In this document: in pieces, positions 1 through 6,526 of the stretch
How positions within the stretch are numbered: position 1 is the stretch's first letter
Layout: each line of letters begins with the position of its first letter
Source of the DNA: Oscillospiraceae bacterium
GTDB lineage: Bacteria; Bacillota; Clostridia; Oscillospirales; Oscillospiraceae
Reading direction: 5' to 3'
Assembly: GCA_020025375.1 (NCBI GenBank)
Contig: JAHHSF010000020.1
Location: 1-15,011, forward strand
DNA length: 15,011 bases
The notes under the pieces: model-generated
Seen by the model: the letters and a program-made list of their open reading frames with translations, nothing else
The model's database searches: none
What the model was told of the DNA's origin: nothing
Position numbers and translations under genes: made by a program

Positions 1-258
1 TGCAAGACATTTTTTTCTTTTTTTCAATTTTTTTATTTGGCTGATTGCAGAATGAAGTTGGACACCTAACAAAAAAATCCATAGTGATTTTCCCGGCATG
101 GCAGAATGGAGTCGCTATACAACAGCTGCCAAGGGAGGGCAATCACTAAGGTGCCCATAAATACTGTGGATTATATCTGCCGGAAAAAAGGCTGTCAACA
201 GCGGACTATTCCCGGGCCTGTCCGAATAGAATGAGGAAAAAGGACAGGGGGGAGCCAG
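1..258. other. Non-coding region upstream of the M23 gene
   Basis: No reading frame here looks like a gene. The first 36 bases are strongly T-rich (three T tracts between about 10 and 36), which could be the tail of a terminator lying left of the window or simply an AT-rich spacer. From 82 on there are paired inverted repeats (listed separately). No convincing sigma-A promoter is visible. I also looked for sporulation-type (sigma-E/F/G/K) promoter patterns before the M23 gene and found no clear match. The promoter of the downstream pair is therefore unassigned. Confidence 0.6.
82..148 (+). ncRNA. Possible structured RNA element with three nested helices
   Basis: Three helices nest inside one another. 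The outer one is 8 bp (TAGTGATT at 82-89 with AATCACTA at 141-148). The middle one is 4 bp (TCCC 91-94 with GGGA 133-136). The inner one is 6 bp (TGGCAG 99-104 with CTGCCA 126-131). The internal loops are small and the terminal loop is 21 nt. It lies about 110 nt upstream of the M23 start. I do not recognise it as a known riboswitch or leader family, and the strand is assumed from the flanking gene. It could be chance pairing, or could lie upstream of the transcription start. Confidence 0.3.
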
Positions 259-1113
259 GTGAAAAAAAGAAGGCGTTCAAGATGGCGGCGGTCCATGGAG
301 TTGGGGGAGCGGGAAAAACGGGGACTGGTCCAGCTTGGGGTCTGCTTGGCCATCTTTCTCACTGTGTTCGTGGGGCGGGGGGCCTTTCCCGTGGAGACCG
401 AGCCTCTGCGAAAAAATCTGCTGGACATCCTCCGTCAGGACACCGATTTTCAAGCGGTATTTTCCTATCTGGGCTGGGCGGTGGCAGAGGAGGCCCCGGT
501 GCTGGAGACTTTGGATGACATTTGGGTGGAGATGTTTGGCGGGGAGAGCGAGGCCGCCTTCGGCGCCAACCGGGAAGCGTTTATGGAATTAAAGGAGGAG
601 GGAAGGGCGGAGGTGAAGTTGCTGAAGCCCTGGACCCACACGCCCCCCATTCATCCCGCTGCAACACCGGAACCCACTCCGCAGCCTCCACCTGCCCAGA
701 GGGATCTGGGATTGGCTGAGACCGTGACACCGGTGATGGGGGTCCTCAGTTCTCCTTTTGGAGACCGGGAGCACCCCATCAGCGGCGGCATCAAGCATCA
801 CAACGGAATTGACCTGGCCGCCGAAGAGGGGACCGAGATCTTGGCCTTTGCCGACGGCGTGGTGGACTTCATCGGTGAGGAGGAGGCCGGCTATGGCCTG
901 TACATTCAACTGGACCATGGGAATGGGATCAAAACCTTCTATTCCCATTGCAGTGAGCTGTGCGCCCAAAAGGGGCAGAAGGTGAGCTGTGGTGACGTGA
1001 TAGCAAAGGTGGGGAACACGGGAAACAGCACCAGCGCCCACCTACACCTGGAGGTGAAAAAGGGCGACCAGCTTCTGGACCCTCAGCCCTATGTGGAGTA
1101 TACGCTCCCATGA
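259..1113 (+). CDS. Membrane-anchored M23 (LytM) peptidase, SpoIVFA-like
   Basis: This 284-residue protein has a very basic N-terminus (residues 2-11), one hydrophobic segment at about 23-39, an extracytoplasmic region, a Pro/Thr-rich linker at about 128-147, and a C-terminal LytM/M23 domain from about 157 to 280. All expected zinc and catalytic residues are visible: H181 and D185 (HNGID), H230 (YSH), and H261/H263 (HLHLE). Such domains cut peptidoglycan peptide bridges, or act as scaffolds in sporulation proteins such as SpoIIQ and SpoIVFA. The start is GTG, placed 5 nt after a GGGGGGAG-type ribosome binding site; the downstream gene overlaps it by 4 bases (ATGA). The following M50 protease is what suggests SpoIVFA, the SpoIVFB regulator of the mother cell. 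A simple cell-wall endopeptidase is the alternative. The domain call is firm; the sporulation role is inferred. Confidence 0.8.
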   Translation: MKKRRRSRWRRSMELGEREKRGLVQLGVCLAIFLTVFVGRGAFPVETEPLRKNLLDILRQDTDFQAVFSYLGWAVAEEAPVLETLDDIWVEMFGGESEAAFGANREAFMELKEEGRAEVKLLKPWTHTPPIHPAATPEPTPQPPPAQRDLGLAETVTPVMGVLSSPFGDREHPISGGIKHHNGIDLAAEEGTEILAFADGVVDFIGEEEAGYGLYIQLDHGNGIKTFYSHCSELCAQKGQKVSCGDVIAKVGNTGNSTSAHLHLEVKKGDQLLDPQPYVEYTLP

Positions 1114-1541
1114 GGTGGGGAAAGGGACACATCAGTCCCGGCTTTCTCCTCCTTTGGGCGCTGTTTTTCTTTTTGGACCGGGATGGGGTAGCCCCTTGGG
1201 CGTTGGCCGCCTGTGCCATCCATGAGCTGGCCCATGTGGTGAGCCTCTATTGGGTGGGAGGAAGTGTAAAACGTATACGCTTTACTATCTTTGGCGCGGA
1301 AGTGGAAGGGGAAAGCCGGGGGCGGCTCTCCTATGGCGGGGAGCTTCTTTCCGTCCTGGCGGGACCGGGGAGCAACCTGTTTCTGGCCTTCCTGGCCGCC
1401 CGGGCAGGGGAGCGGTGGTATCTTTTCGCAGGACTCAATCTTTCCCTGGGAATCTTTAACCTTTTGCCCTTGCCCGGCCTGGATGGCGGGCGGGCGTTGC
1501 GGCTTCTGGCCCTTATGCTGTTCGAAAGAGAAGAAAAATAG
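1110..1541 (+). CDS. Small M50 intramembrane metalloprotease, SpoIVFB-like
   Basis: This is a 143-residue, very hydrophobic protein. Residues 38-42 are HELAH, the HExxH zinc site. Residues 117-126 are NLLPLPGLDG, the second M50 motif, which supplies the third zinc ligand, D125. Hydrophobic segments lie at about 11-22, 30-49, 79-98 and 104-121. Site-2-type proteases of this family cut transmembrane or membrane-bound substrates; SpoIVFB processes pro-sigma-K in the mother cell. The ATGA overlap with the preceding LytM gene implies translational coupling and matches the SpoIVFA/SpoIVFB arrangement. It is about half the length of Bacillus SpoIVFB and has no room for the C-terminal CBS domain. The substrate is not evident here. 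The M50 call is secure; the SpoIVFB identity is probable. Confidence 0.82.
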   Translation: MRWGKGHISPGFLLLWALFFFLDRDGVAPWALAACAIHELAHVVSLYWVGGSVKRIRFTIFGAEVEGESRGRLSYGGELLSVLAGPGSNLFLAFLAARAGERWYLFAGLNLSLGIFNLLPLPGLDGGRALRLLALMLFEREEK

Positions 1542-1571
1542 AATTTTCGCCCCCGCAGAAGGAAAAAGTCC

Positions 1572-1600
1572 TTGCAAAGAGCAGGGACGTGTGGTAAAAT
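1572..1600 (+). promoter_or_regulatory. Sigma-A-type promoter of rplS
   Basis: TTGCAA (1572-1577) and TAAAAT (1595-1600) are separated by 17 nt, and the -10 is preceded by TGG, giving an extended -10. Transcription should start near 1607. The block 1590-1610 is nearly identical to the tig promoter at 7261-7281. Confidence 0.78.
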
Positions 1601-1606
1601 ACCTTG

Positions 1607-1704
1607 GTCTAAATAATGGGTGATCCTCTGCGGCTGTCGTCCGTGAAAAGGGACGGCCTTGGAATGGTCGGAATGAACGCCTATAAACGAGGAGGAAAAT
1701 AGCA
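1607..1704 (+). promoter_or_regulatory. 5' leader of rplS with stem-loop
   Basis: About 100 nt separate the predicted transcription start from the rplS ATG. Bases 1632-1658 can form either GGCTGTC/GACGGCC (1632-1638 with 1652-1658) or GTCGTCC/GGACGGC (1636-1642 with 1651-1657), two exclusive registers of one hairpin. L19 mRNA leaders are known in low-GC Firmicutes (Rfam L19 leader), so an autoregulatory element is plausible. I cannot match this sequence to that family by eye. Confidence 0.4.
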
Positions 1705-2046
1705 ATGGATCTGATGAAAACTTTTAACGAGAAGTATCTGAAGGAAAATGCCCCCTCTGTCAACGTGGGTGACACCGTGCGTGTGAGCCTGCGCGTCAAG
1801 GAAGGCAACCGTGAGCGTACCCAGGTGTTCGAGGGCACCGTCATTGCCAAGAAGCATGGCGGCATCGAGGAGACCTTCACCGTGCGCCGCATTTCCTACG
1901 GTGTCGGCGTGGAGAAGGTTTTCCCCGTCCACTCTCCCATCATTGAGAAGGTGGAAGTGGTCCGTCGCGGCAAGGTGCGCCGCGCCAAGCTGTACTATCT
2001 GCGTGACCGCGTGGGTAAGAACGCTAAGGTCAAGGAGCGCCTGTAA
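1705..2046 (+). CDS. rplS: 50S ribosomal protein L19
   Basis: This is a full-length 113-residue L19, the usual size, of the large ribosomal subunit near the 30S interface (bridge B6/B8 region). Family features include VNVGDTVRVSLRVKEGNRER near residues 19-38, FEGTVIAKKHGG at 42-53, the FTVRRISYGVGVEK segment, FPVHSPII, and the basic end RRAKLYYLRDRVGKNAKVKE. The ATG at 1705 follows AGGAGG (1690-1695) by 9 nt. It has its own promoter and terminator and so is monocistronic, whereas in many bacteria it ends a rimM-trmD-rplS operon. A lepB signal peptidase gene, often placed between rplS and rbgA, is absent. Confidence 0.98.
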   Translation: MDLMKTFNEKYLKENAPSVNVGDTVRVSLRVKEGNRERTQVFEGTVIAKKHGGIEETFTVRRISYGVGVEKVFPVHSPIIEKVEVVRRGKVRRAKLYYLRDRVGKNAKVKERL

Positions 2047-2060
2047 GTTCAGCACTTCAG

Positions 2061-2088
2061 AAAAGGAGCGGGAAACCGCTCCTTTTTT
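2061..2088 (+). terminator. Intrinsic terminator after rplS
   Basis: GGAGCGG (2065-2071) pairs with CCGCTCC (2076-2082) around a GAAA tetraloop and is followed by six T (2083-2088). An A tract at 2061-2064 lengthens the stem against the T run. Confidence 0.93.
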
Positions 2089-2101
2089 GTATATTACGGC
2101 C

Positions 2102-2130
2102 TTTTCAAATCTGGGTCGGTTGTGTATAAT
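2102..2130 (+). promoter_or_regulatory. Likely promoter of the rbgA operon
   Basis: A perfect TATAAT (2125-2130) lies 17 nt after TTTTCA (2102-2107, four of six matches to the -35 consensus). It sits between the rplS terminator and rbgA and should start transcription near 2137, leaving a leader of about 36 nt. Confidence 0.65.
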
Positions 2131-2172
2131 ACTCTTAATACGCAGTTAGTTCCGAAGAAAGGTGGCGTTTCC

Positions 2173-3072
2173 ATGAATATCCAGTGGTATCCCGGGCACA
2201 TGACTAAAACCAGGCGGCAGATGGAGGCAGACCTAAAGCTCATCGATCTGGTGGCGGAGGTCATTGACGCCCGCATCCCCATCTCCTCACGGAACCCGGA
2301 TATCGATGAAATCGTGGGCAACAAGCCCCGCTTGGTCATCCTCAACCGGGCCGACCAGGCCGACCCCGCCGGGAACAAGGCATGGGGGGCCTATTTTCGT
2401 TCCAGTGGCATGGCGGTTCTGGAGACCGATGCCAAAACCGGCAAAGGAGTGGAGAAGTTTTCTTCTGCCGTCCAGAGCGCCCTCACCGAGGAAATCGCCC
2501 GCTGGCGGGCCAAGGGCCAGGTGGGTCGTCCGGTACGAGCCATGGTGGTAGGAGTGCCAAACGTTGGAAAATCCACCTTTATTAATAAAGTGGCAAAGCG
2601 GAAATCAGCCAAGGCCGGGGACAAGCCCGGCGTGACCCGGGGAAAACAGTGGGTGTCGGTGGACCAAGGTCTGGATCTGCTGGACACCCCCGGTATCCTG
2701 TGGCCCAAGTTTGAGGACCCGCGCACCGGCATGAACCTGGCCTTTACCGGCGCGGTGAAGGACGACATTCTGGACAACGAGACCTTGGCCAGTCACCTCA
2801 TGACCCTGTTGGCCCAGAGGTACCCCAACGCTCTAACGGAGCGGTATAAGATTACGCCCCCCGACTGGGAGAAAATCTGTTCCCGGTGCGACGAGCAGAG
2901 CGCCCCGGTGGTCTACGGCTACGAGCTTCTTCATCTGGCGGCCAAAAAGCGGGGCTTTCTCATCTCCGGCGGCGAGGCGGACACCGAGCGCATGGCCCGC
3001 ATCCTGCTGGATGAGTTCAGAGGTGGAAAGCTTGGAACCTTTACACTCGAGTGGCCGAAGGAGAAAGCATGA
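2173..3072 (+). CDS. rbgA: Ribosome biogenesis GTPase RbgA (YlqF)
   Basis: This 299-residue GTPase acts late in 50S subunit assembly, binding the immature particle and releasing on GTP hydrolysis. The order of motifs is circularly permuted, the hallmark of the YlqF/YawG family: G4 is first (NRAD, residues 58-61, for NKxD), then G1 GVPNVGKST (127-135), then G3 DTPG (171-174). The N-terminus MNIQWYPGHMTKT is typical, and the C-terminal RNA-contacting domain is present. I chose the ATG at 2173, preceded by AAAGGTGG (2158-2165, 7 nt spacing), over an upstream in-frame GTG that would lie on the promoter -10. It overlaps rnhB by 4 bases. Lys to Arg in G4 is conservative. Confidence 0.96.
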   Translation: MNIQWYPGHMTKTRRQMEADLKLIDLVAEVIDARIPISSRNPDIDEIVGNKPRLVILNRADQADPAGNKAWGAYFRSSGMAVLETDAKTGKGVEKFSSAVQSALTEEIARWRAKGQVGRPVRAMVVGVPNVGKSTFINKVAKRKSAKAGDKPGVTRGKQWVSVDQGLDLLDTPGILWPKFEDPRTGMNLAFTGAVKDDILDNETLASHLMTLLAQRYPNALTERYKITPPDWEKICSRCDEQSAPVVYGYELLHLAAKKRGFLISGGEADTERMARILLDEFRGGKLGTFTLEWPKEKA

Positions 3073-3683
3073 TGAAATGGGAAATCGAAACCGAATATGC
3101 CGCCCAGGGCTACCGCATGATCTGCGGGGCGGACGAGGCGGGAGCCGGGCCCCTGGCCGGTCCGGTCTACGCGGCGGCGGTACTCCTACCCTTTGGGCTG
3201 GAACTGCCGGGGGTGAACGACTCCAAACAGCTTTCCGAGAAGAAGCGGGAGGCCCTGTTTGCGCCCATTCAGGAGGCAGCCTTAGCCTGGGCGGTGACCA
3301 GCATCTCCCCGGAGGAGATTGATGCCACCGACATCCTCACCGCCCGCCTGAAGGCCATGGATCTGGCCATCAAAGGCCTGGAGCCACAGGCAGACTTTGC
3401 CCTCATCGACGGCAACCAGGATCGGGGCATTACCTGCCCGCATACCACTGTGGTGAAGGGGGATGGCCGGAGCATGAACATTGCCGCCGCCTCCATTCTG
3501 GCGAAGGTGAGCCGGGACCGGTATATGCTGGAAGTGGCGAAGCAATACCCGGAATATCAGTTTGAAAAGCATAAGGGCTACCCGACCGCCCTTCACTATG
3601 AAATGCTGCGGCAATATGGTCCCAGCCCCATCCACCGAAAGAGCTTTCTGAAAAAGTTCTACGCGGCGGAAAACGCCCGATGA
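3069..3683 (+). CDS. rnhB: Ribonuclease HII
   Basis: This 204-residue RNase HII removes ribonucleotides from DNA and RNA-DNA hybrids by cutting 5' of the ribonucleotide. The acidic catalytic residues are in place: D22 and E23 (ADEAG), D114 (IDGN) and D150 (AKVSRDR). The C-terminal EKHKGYPT and GPSPIHRKSF segments are typical. One residue stands out: the family GRG motif after the DEA is GAG here (A26 replaces Arg/Lys). The start is the first of two ATGs in an ATGATG, overlapping the rbgA stop, after AAGGAG (3058-3063); an upstream GTG at 3051 would cover that site. It follows rbgA, as is common in Firmicutes. Confidence 0.94.
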   Translation: MMKWEIETEYAAQGYRMICGADEAGAGPLAGPVYAAAVLLPFGLELPGVNDSKQLSEKKREALFAPIQEAALAWAVTSISPEEIDATDILTARLKAMDLAIKGLEPQADFALIDGNQDRGITCPHTTVVKGDGRSMNIAAASILAKVSRDRYMLEVAKQYPEYQFEKHKGYPTALHYEMLRQYGPSPIHRKSFLKKFYAAENAR

Positions 3684-4048
3684 ACGGCGGGGATCGAAAG
3701 CTGTTGGGACGCTGGGGCGAGGCCCGGGTGGCTCAATGGCTGAGAGAACGCGGCTACCGGCTTGTTGGGGCGAATTGGTCTTGCCGATTTGGAGAGATCG
3801 ACCTGATTGCAAGTAAGGACAAGTGTATTTGCTTTGTAGAAGTGAAACTGCGAAAGAACGGGCATTTTGCCCAGGCCAGGGAGTTTGTAGACCGGCGAAA
3901 GCAGGAAAAGCTGCGAATCACGGCGGAACTCTATTTGGCGCAGAATCCCACCCGGTTCCAGCCGCGTTTCGACGTGGCTGAGGTCTACGCCCCCCAGGGG
4001 ACCGAGACCTTGGAGCCAGAAATCAATTACATAGAAAACGCTTTTTGA
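3680..4048 (+). CDS. YraN-family (UPF0102) nuclease-like protein
   Basis: This 122-residue protein belongs to the UPF0102/YraN family, whose fold resembles Holliday-junction resolvases and other PD-(D/E)xK nucleases. The motif is visible: an N-terminal GE (E14), GEIDLIA with D41, then FVEVK with E54 and K56, followed by the FDVAEV strand. Family members are often next to rnhB, suggesting a link to nucleic acid repair, but no biochemical role is well established. It overlaps rnhB by 4 bases (ATGA) and is likely translationally coupled. The family is clear; the function is unknown. Confidence 0.9.
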   Translation: MNGGDRKLLGRWGEARVAQWLRERGYRLVGANWSCRFGEIDLIASKDKCICFVEVKLRKNGHFAQAREFVDRRKQEKLRITAELYLAQNPTRFQPRFDVAEVYAPQGTETLEPEINYIENAF

Positions 4049-4064
4049 GAGGGGGAATGGCCCG

Positions 4065-5036
4065 ATGGTGTCCATTTCACTGTTTGACGGACACTGCGAT
4101 ACCTTATATCGAAGCCTCAACCGGGACCCAAGCCACAACAATGGCGGCCATCTTCGAACAAATACCGGGCATGTGGATCTGACACGGGGCCACGAGGCCT
4201 TTGAAGCCTGGGTCCAATTTTTTGCCATCTTCGGGGCAAAGGGGGAAGCCTCCGGCTTGACATGCCTGGAACAGTACGAGGAGCAATACGCCTTCTTCCA
4301 GCGGGAACTGGAGGAAAACCGGGACCTTATGGGTCAGTGCCGCACCATGGCGGAGGCCAGGGCCTTGAATCAAGAGGGGAAAATCGCCGCCTTCCTGTCC
4401 ATTGAGGGGGCCGACCTTCTGGACTGCCGCCTGGACAAGCTGGAAGAGGCCTGGCGCCGGGGGGTGCGGATGATCAATTTGACCTGGAACTTTGAAAACG
4501 TCCTCTCCGGGACCAACGATGAGGGGGCGGACCATGGTCTGACCCAGCAGGGGAGGGCTTTTGTCCGCAGAATGCAGGAGCTGGGCATCCTGGTGGATGT
4601 CTCCCACCTGTCTGACCCGGGGTTCTGGGATGTGGCGGAGCTGGCCCAAGAGGCTGGCATCCCATTCGTAGCCAGTCACTCCAATGCCCGGGCGGTCTGT
4701 CCCCACAAGCGAAATCTGACCGATGAGCAGTTTTCCGCCCTAGTCCGTTGTGGTGGGGTGGCCGGTTTCAATTTCTGCGACCAGTTTATCGGAGAAAAGC
4801 CGGACTTGGAGCTGGTGTCTGCCCATATCGAGCACTTCTGGGGCTTGGGTAGGGAGAAAAACGTAGCCATGGGCGGGGACTGGGACGGTTGTACCCCTTG
4901 CCCTGGAATAAATGATATCACCCAGGTGAGCAAACTATACGAATTACTGTTACGGAGGAACCATCAGGAAACGCTGGTGCGGGACCTGTTCTTCCACAAC
5001 TTTGAGAGGGTCGTGAACGAAGTATGCGCTATGTAA
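4065..5036 (+). CDS. M19 family (membrane dipeptidase type) zinc dipeptidase
   Basis: This 323-residue enzyme of peptidase family M19 hydrolyses dipeptides with a binuclear zinc centre. Every ligand can be placed against the renal dipeptidase pattern: H10 and D12 (DGHCD), bridging E114 (SIEGAD), H181 (DVSHLSD), H205 (ASHSNARAV), and active-site D272 (GGDWDG). There is no signal peptide or membrane segment, so it should be cytoplasmic. The ATG follows a GAGAGGGGG site just after yraN. Its 3' end overlaps thrC by 13 bases. The natural substrate (dietary, cell-wall or D-containing dipeptides) cannot be told from sequence. Confidence 0.93.
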   Translation: MVSISLFDGHCDTLYRSLNRDPSHNNGGHLRTNTGHVDLTRGHEAFEAWVQFFAIFGAKGEASGLTCLEQYEEQYAFFQRELEENRDLMGQCRTMAEARALNQEGKIAAFLSIEGADLLDCRLDKLEEAWRRGVRMINLTWNFENVLSGTNDEGADHGLTQQGRAFVRRMQELGILVDVSHLSDPGFWDVAELAQEAGIPFVASHSNARAVCPHKRNLTDEQFSALVRCGGVAGFNFCDQFIGEKPDLELVSAHIEHFWGLGREKNVAMGGDWDGCTPCPGINDITQVSKLYELLLRRNHQETLVRDLFFHNFERVVNEVCAM

Positions 5037-6511
5037 GTACAAGAGATGGAAATTTGAACCTGACCGCCGCCCAGGCCATTGCCCAGGGCCTGTCCCGGGA
5101 CGGCGGTCTGTTGACCCCCGCCAGCTTTCCAAAACTGACCGGAGAGATGCTGAAGGATCTGTGCCGGAAGGATTACGCCGGCCGGGCCGCCGCCGTTATG
5201 GGCCTTTATTTGGAGGAATTTTCGGAGACCGAGCTGACTGATTATGCGGCAAAGGCCTACGGAGCCGGAAAGTTCGAGCACCCTGATGTGGCACCGGTGG
5301 TCCCTTTGGATGCTAAGACCGATGTGCTGGAACTGTGGCATGGGCCCACCTGCGCCTTCAAGGACATGGCCCTTCAGATGTTGCCCCACCTCCTCACCGC
5401 CTCCCTGCGGAAAAATAAGGAGGAGCGGACTGCCTGTATCCTGGTGGCTACTTCGGGAGACACCGGAAAGGGAGCTTTGGAAGGCTTCAAGGACGTGGAT
5501 GGGACACGCATCCTGGTGTTCTATCCCCAGAATGGGGTCTCCGCCATGCAACGGCTCCAGATGACCACCCAGGAGGGGGGCAACGTAGGGGTTTGCGCCG
5601 TTCAGGGCAACTTTGACGATGCCCAGAGCGGGGTAAAGGCCCTCTTCTCCGATCCCGCTCTGCGGGAGGAGCTGAATGGGAAGGGCTGTTTCTTTTCCTC
5701 GGCCAACTCCATCAACTGGGGCCGGGTCTTGCCTCAGATTGCCTACTACATCTCGGCCTACTGTGATCTGGTGAACCGCGGCCGCATCGCCATGGGGGAG
5801 ACCATCAACGTCTGCGTGCCCACCGGAAATTTTGGCAATATCCTGGCGGCCTACTACGCCAAGAATATGGGCCTGCCCCTGGGCAAGTTGGTCTGCGCCT
5901 CCAACCGGAACAATGTGCTCACCGACTTCATTACCACCGGGATCTACGATCGGAACCGCCCCTTCCATGCTACCATTTCCCCTTCCATGGACATCCTCAT
6001 CTCCAGCAATCTGGAGCGGCTCCTCTACGCTCTTACCGGCCAGGATGACGCTCAGGTCAAGGACTACATGGAACAGTTGGCCGGCGTTGGCCACTACGCA
6101 GTGGCCGCCGACCTATTGGAGAAGTTGCAGGTCCACTTTGACGCCGGATTCTGTTCCGACGAGGCCGCCAAGATCGCCATTGGAGCCGTGTACCGGGAGA
6201 AGGACTATCTTATGGACCCCCACACCGCCGTTGCCTATCATGTTTTGGAGGACTACCGCCGCCGCACCGGGGATGAGACCGTCACCCTTCTGGTCTCCAC
6301 CGCCAGTCCCTTCAAGTTCTGCGACAGCGTTTTGGAGGCCCTGGGGGTCACCCAACAGGCGGAGGGATTGGCAATCCTGGACCAGCTGACCCAGGTCAGC
6401 GGGCGGCCTACCCCACGCCCCCTGGCTGGACTTGCCGGGAAGGCGGTCCGCTTTACACAGGTCGTTCCAAAGGAGAAGATGCGGGCTGCGGTCCTGGAAA
6501 TGCTACCCTGA
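5024..6511 (+). CDS. thrC: Threonine synthase
   Basis: This 495-residue PLP enzyme converts O-phosphohomoserine to threonine plus phosphate, the last step of threonine synthesis. It has the long bacterial form with the N-terminal Thr_synth_N segment (MRYVSTRDG, then AIAQGLSRDGGL). The PLP lysine is K113 in PTCAFKDMALQMLP, and the phosphate-binding loop is TGNFGN at 267-272; ATSGDTGKGALEG is also characteristic. The start at 5024 lies inside the dipeptidase gene in another frame with only a weak, distant AGAGGG upstream, so translation probably depends on coupling. No other threonine-pathway gene (hom, thrB) is in the window, and no T-box or leader peptide is visible. Confidence 0.96.
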   Translation: MRYVSTRDGNLNLTAAQAIAQGLSRDGGLLTPASFPKLTGEMLKDLCRKDYAGRAAAVMGLYLEEFSETELTDYAAKAYGAGKFEHPDVAPVVPLDAKTDVLELWHGPTCAFKDMALQMLPHLLTASLRKNKEERTACILVATSGDTGKGALEGFKDVDGTRILVFYPQNGVSAMQRLQMTTQEGGNVGVCAVQGNFDDAQSGVKALFSDPALREELNGKGCFFSSANSINWGRVLPQIAYYISAYCDLVNRGRIAMGETINVCVPTGNFGNILAAYYAKNMGLPLGKLVCASNRNNVLTDFITTGIYDRNRPFHATISPSMDILISSNLERLLYALTGQDDAQVKDYMEQLAGVGHYAVAADLLEKLQVHFDAGFCSDEAAKIAIGAVYREKDYLMDPHTAVAYHVLEDYRRRTGDETVTLLVSTASPFKFCDSVLEALGVTQQAEGLAILDQLTQVSGRPTPRPLAGLAGKAVRFTQVVPKEKMRAAVLEMLP

Positions 6512-6526
6512 AAATGAGGTGATCGT

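Noticed and set aside
2122..2172. Upstream GTG start for RbgA
   Set aside because: It overlaps the -10 of the predicted promoter. The ATG at 2173 has a good ribosome binding site and the family N-terminus.
2047..2172. Missing lepB between rplS and rbgA as a deletion
   Set aside because: The terminator and a promoter fill the spacer cleanly with no gene remnant. Many Clostridia vary here, so it is not evidence of a recent loss.
4964..6094. 376-codon minus-strand open frame opposite thrC
   Set aside because: Shadow of threonine synthase; no recognisable motif or ribosome binding site.
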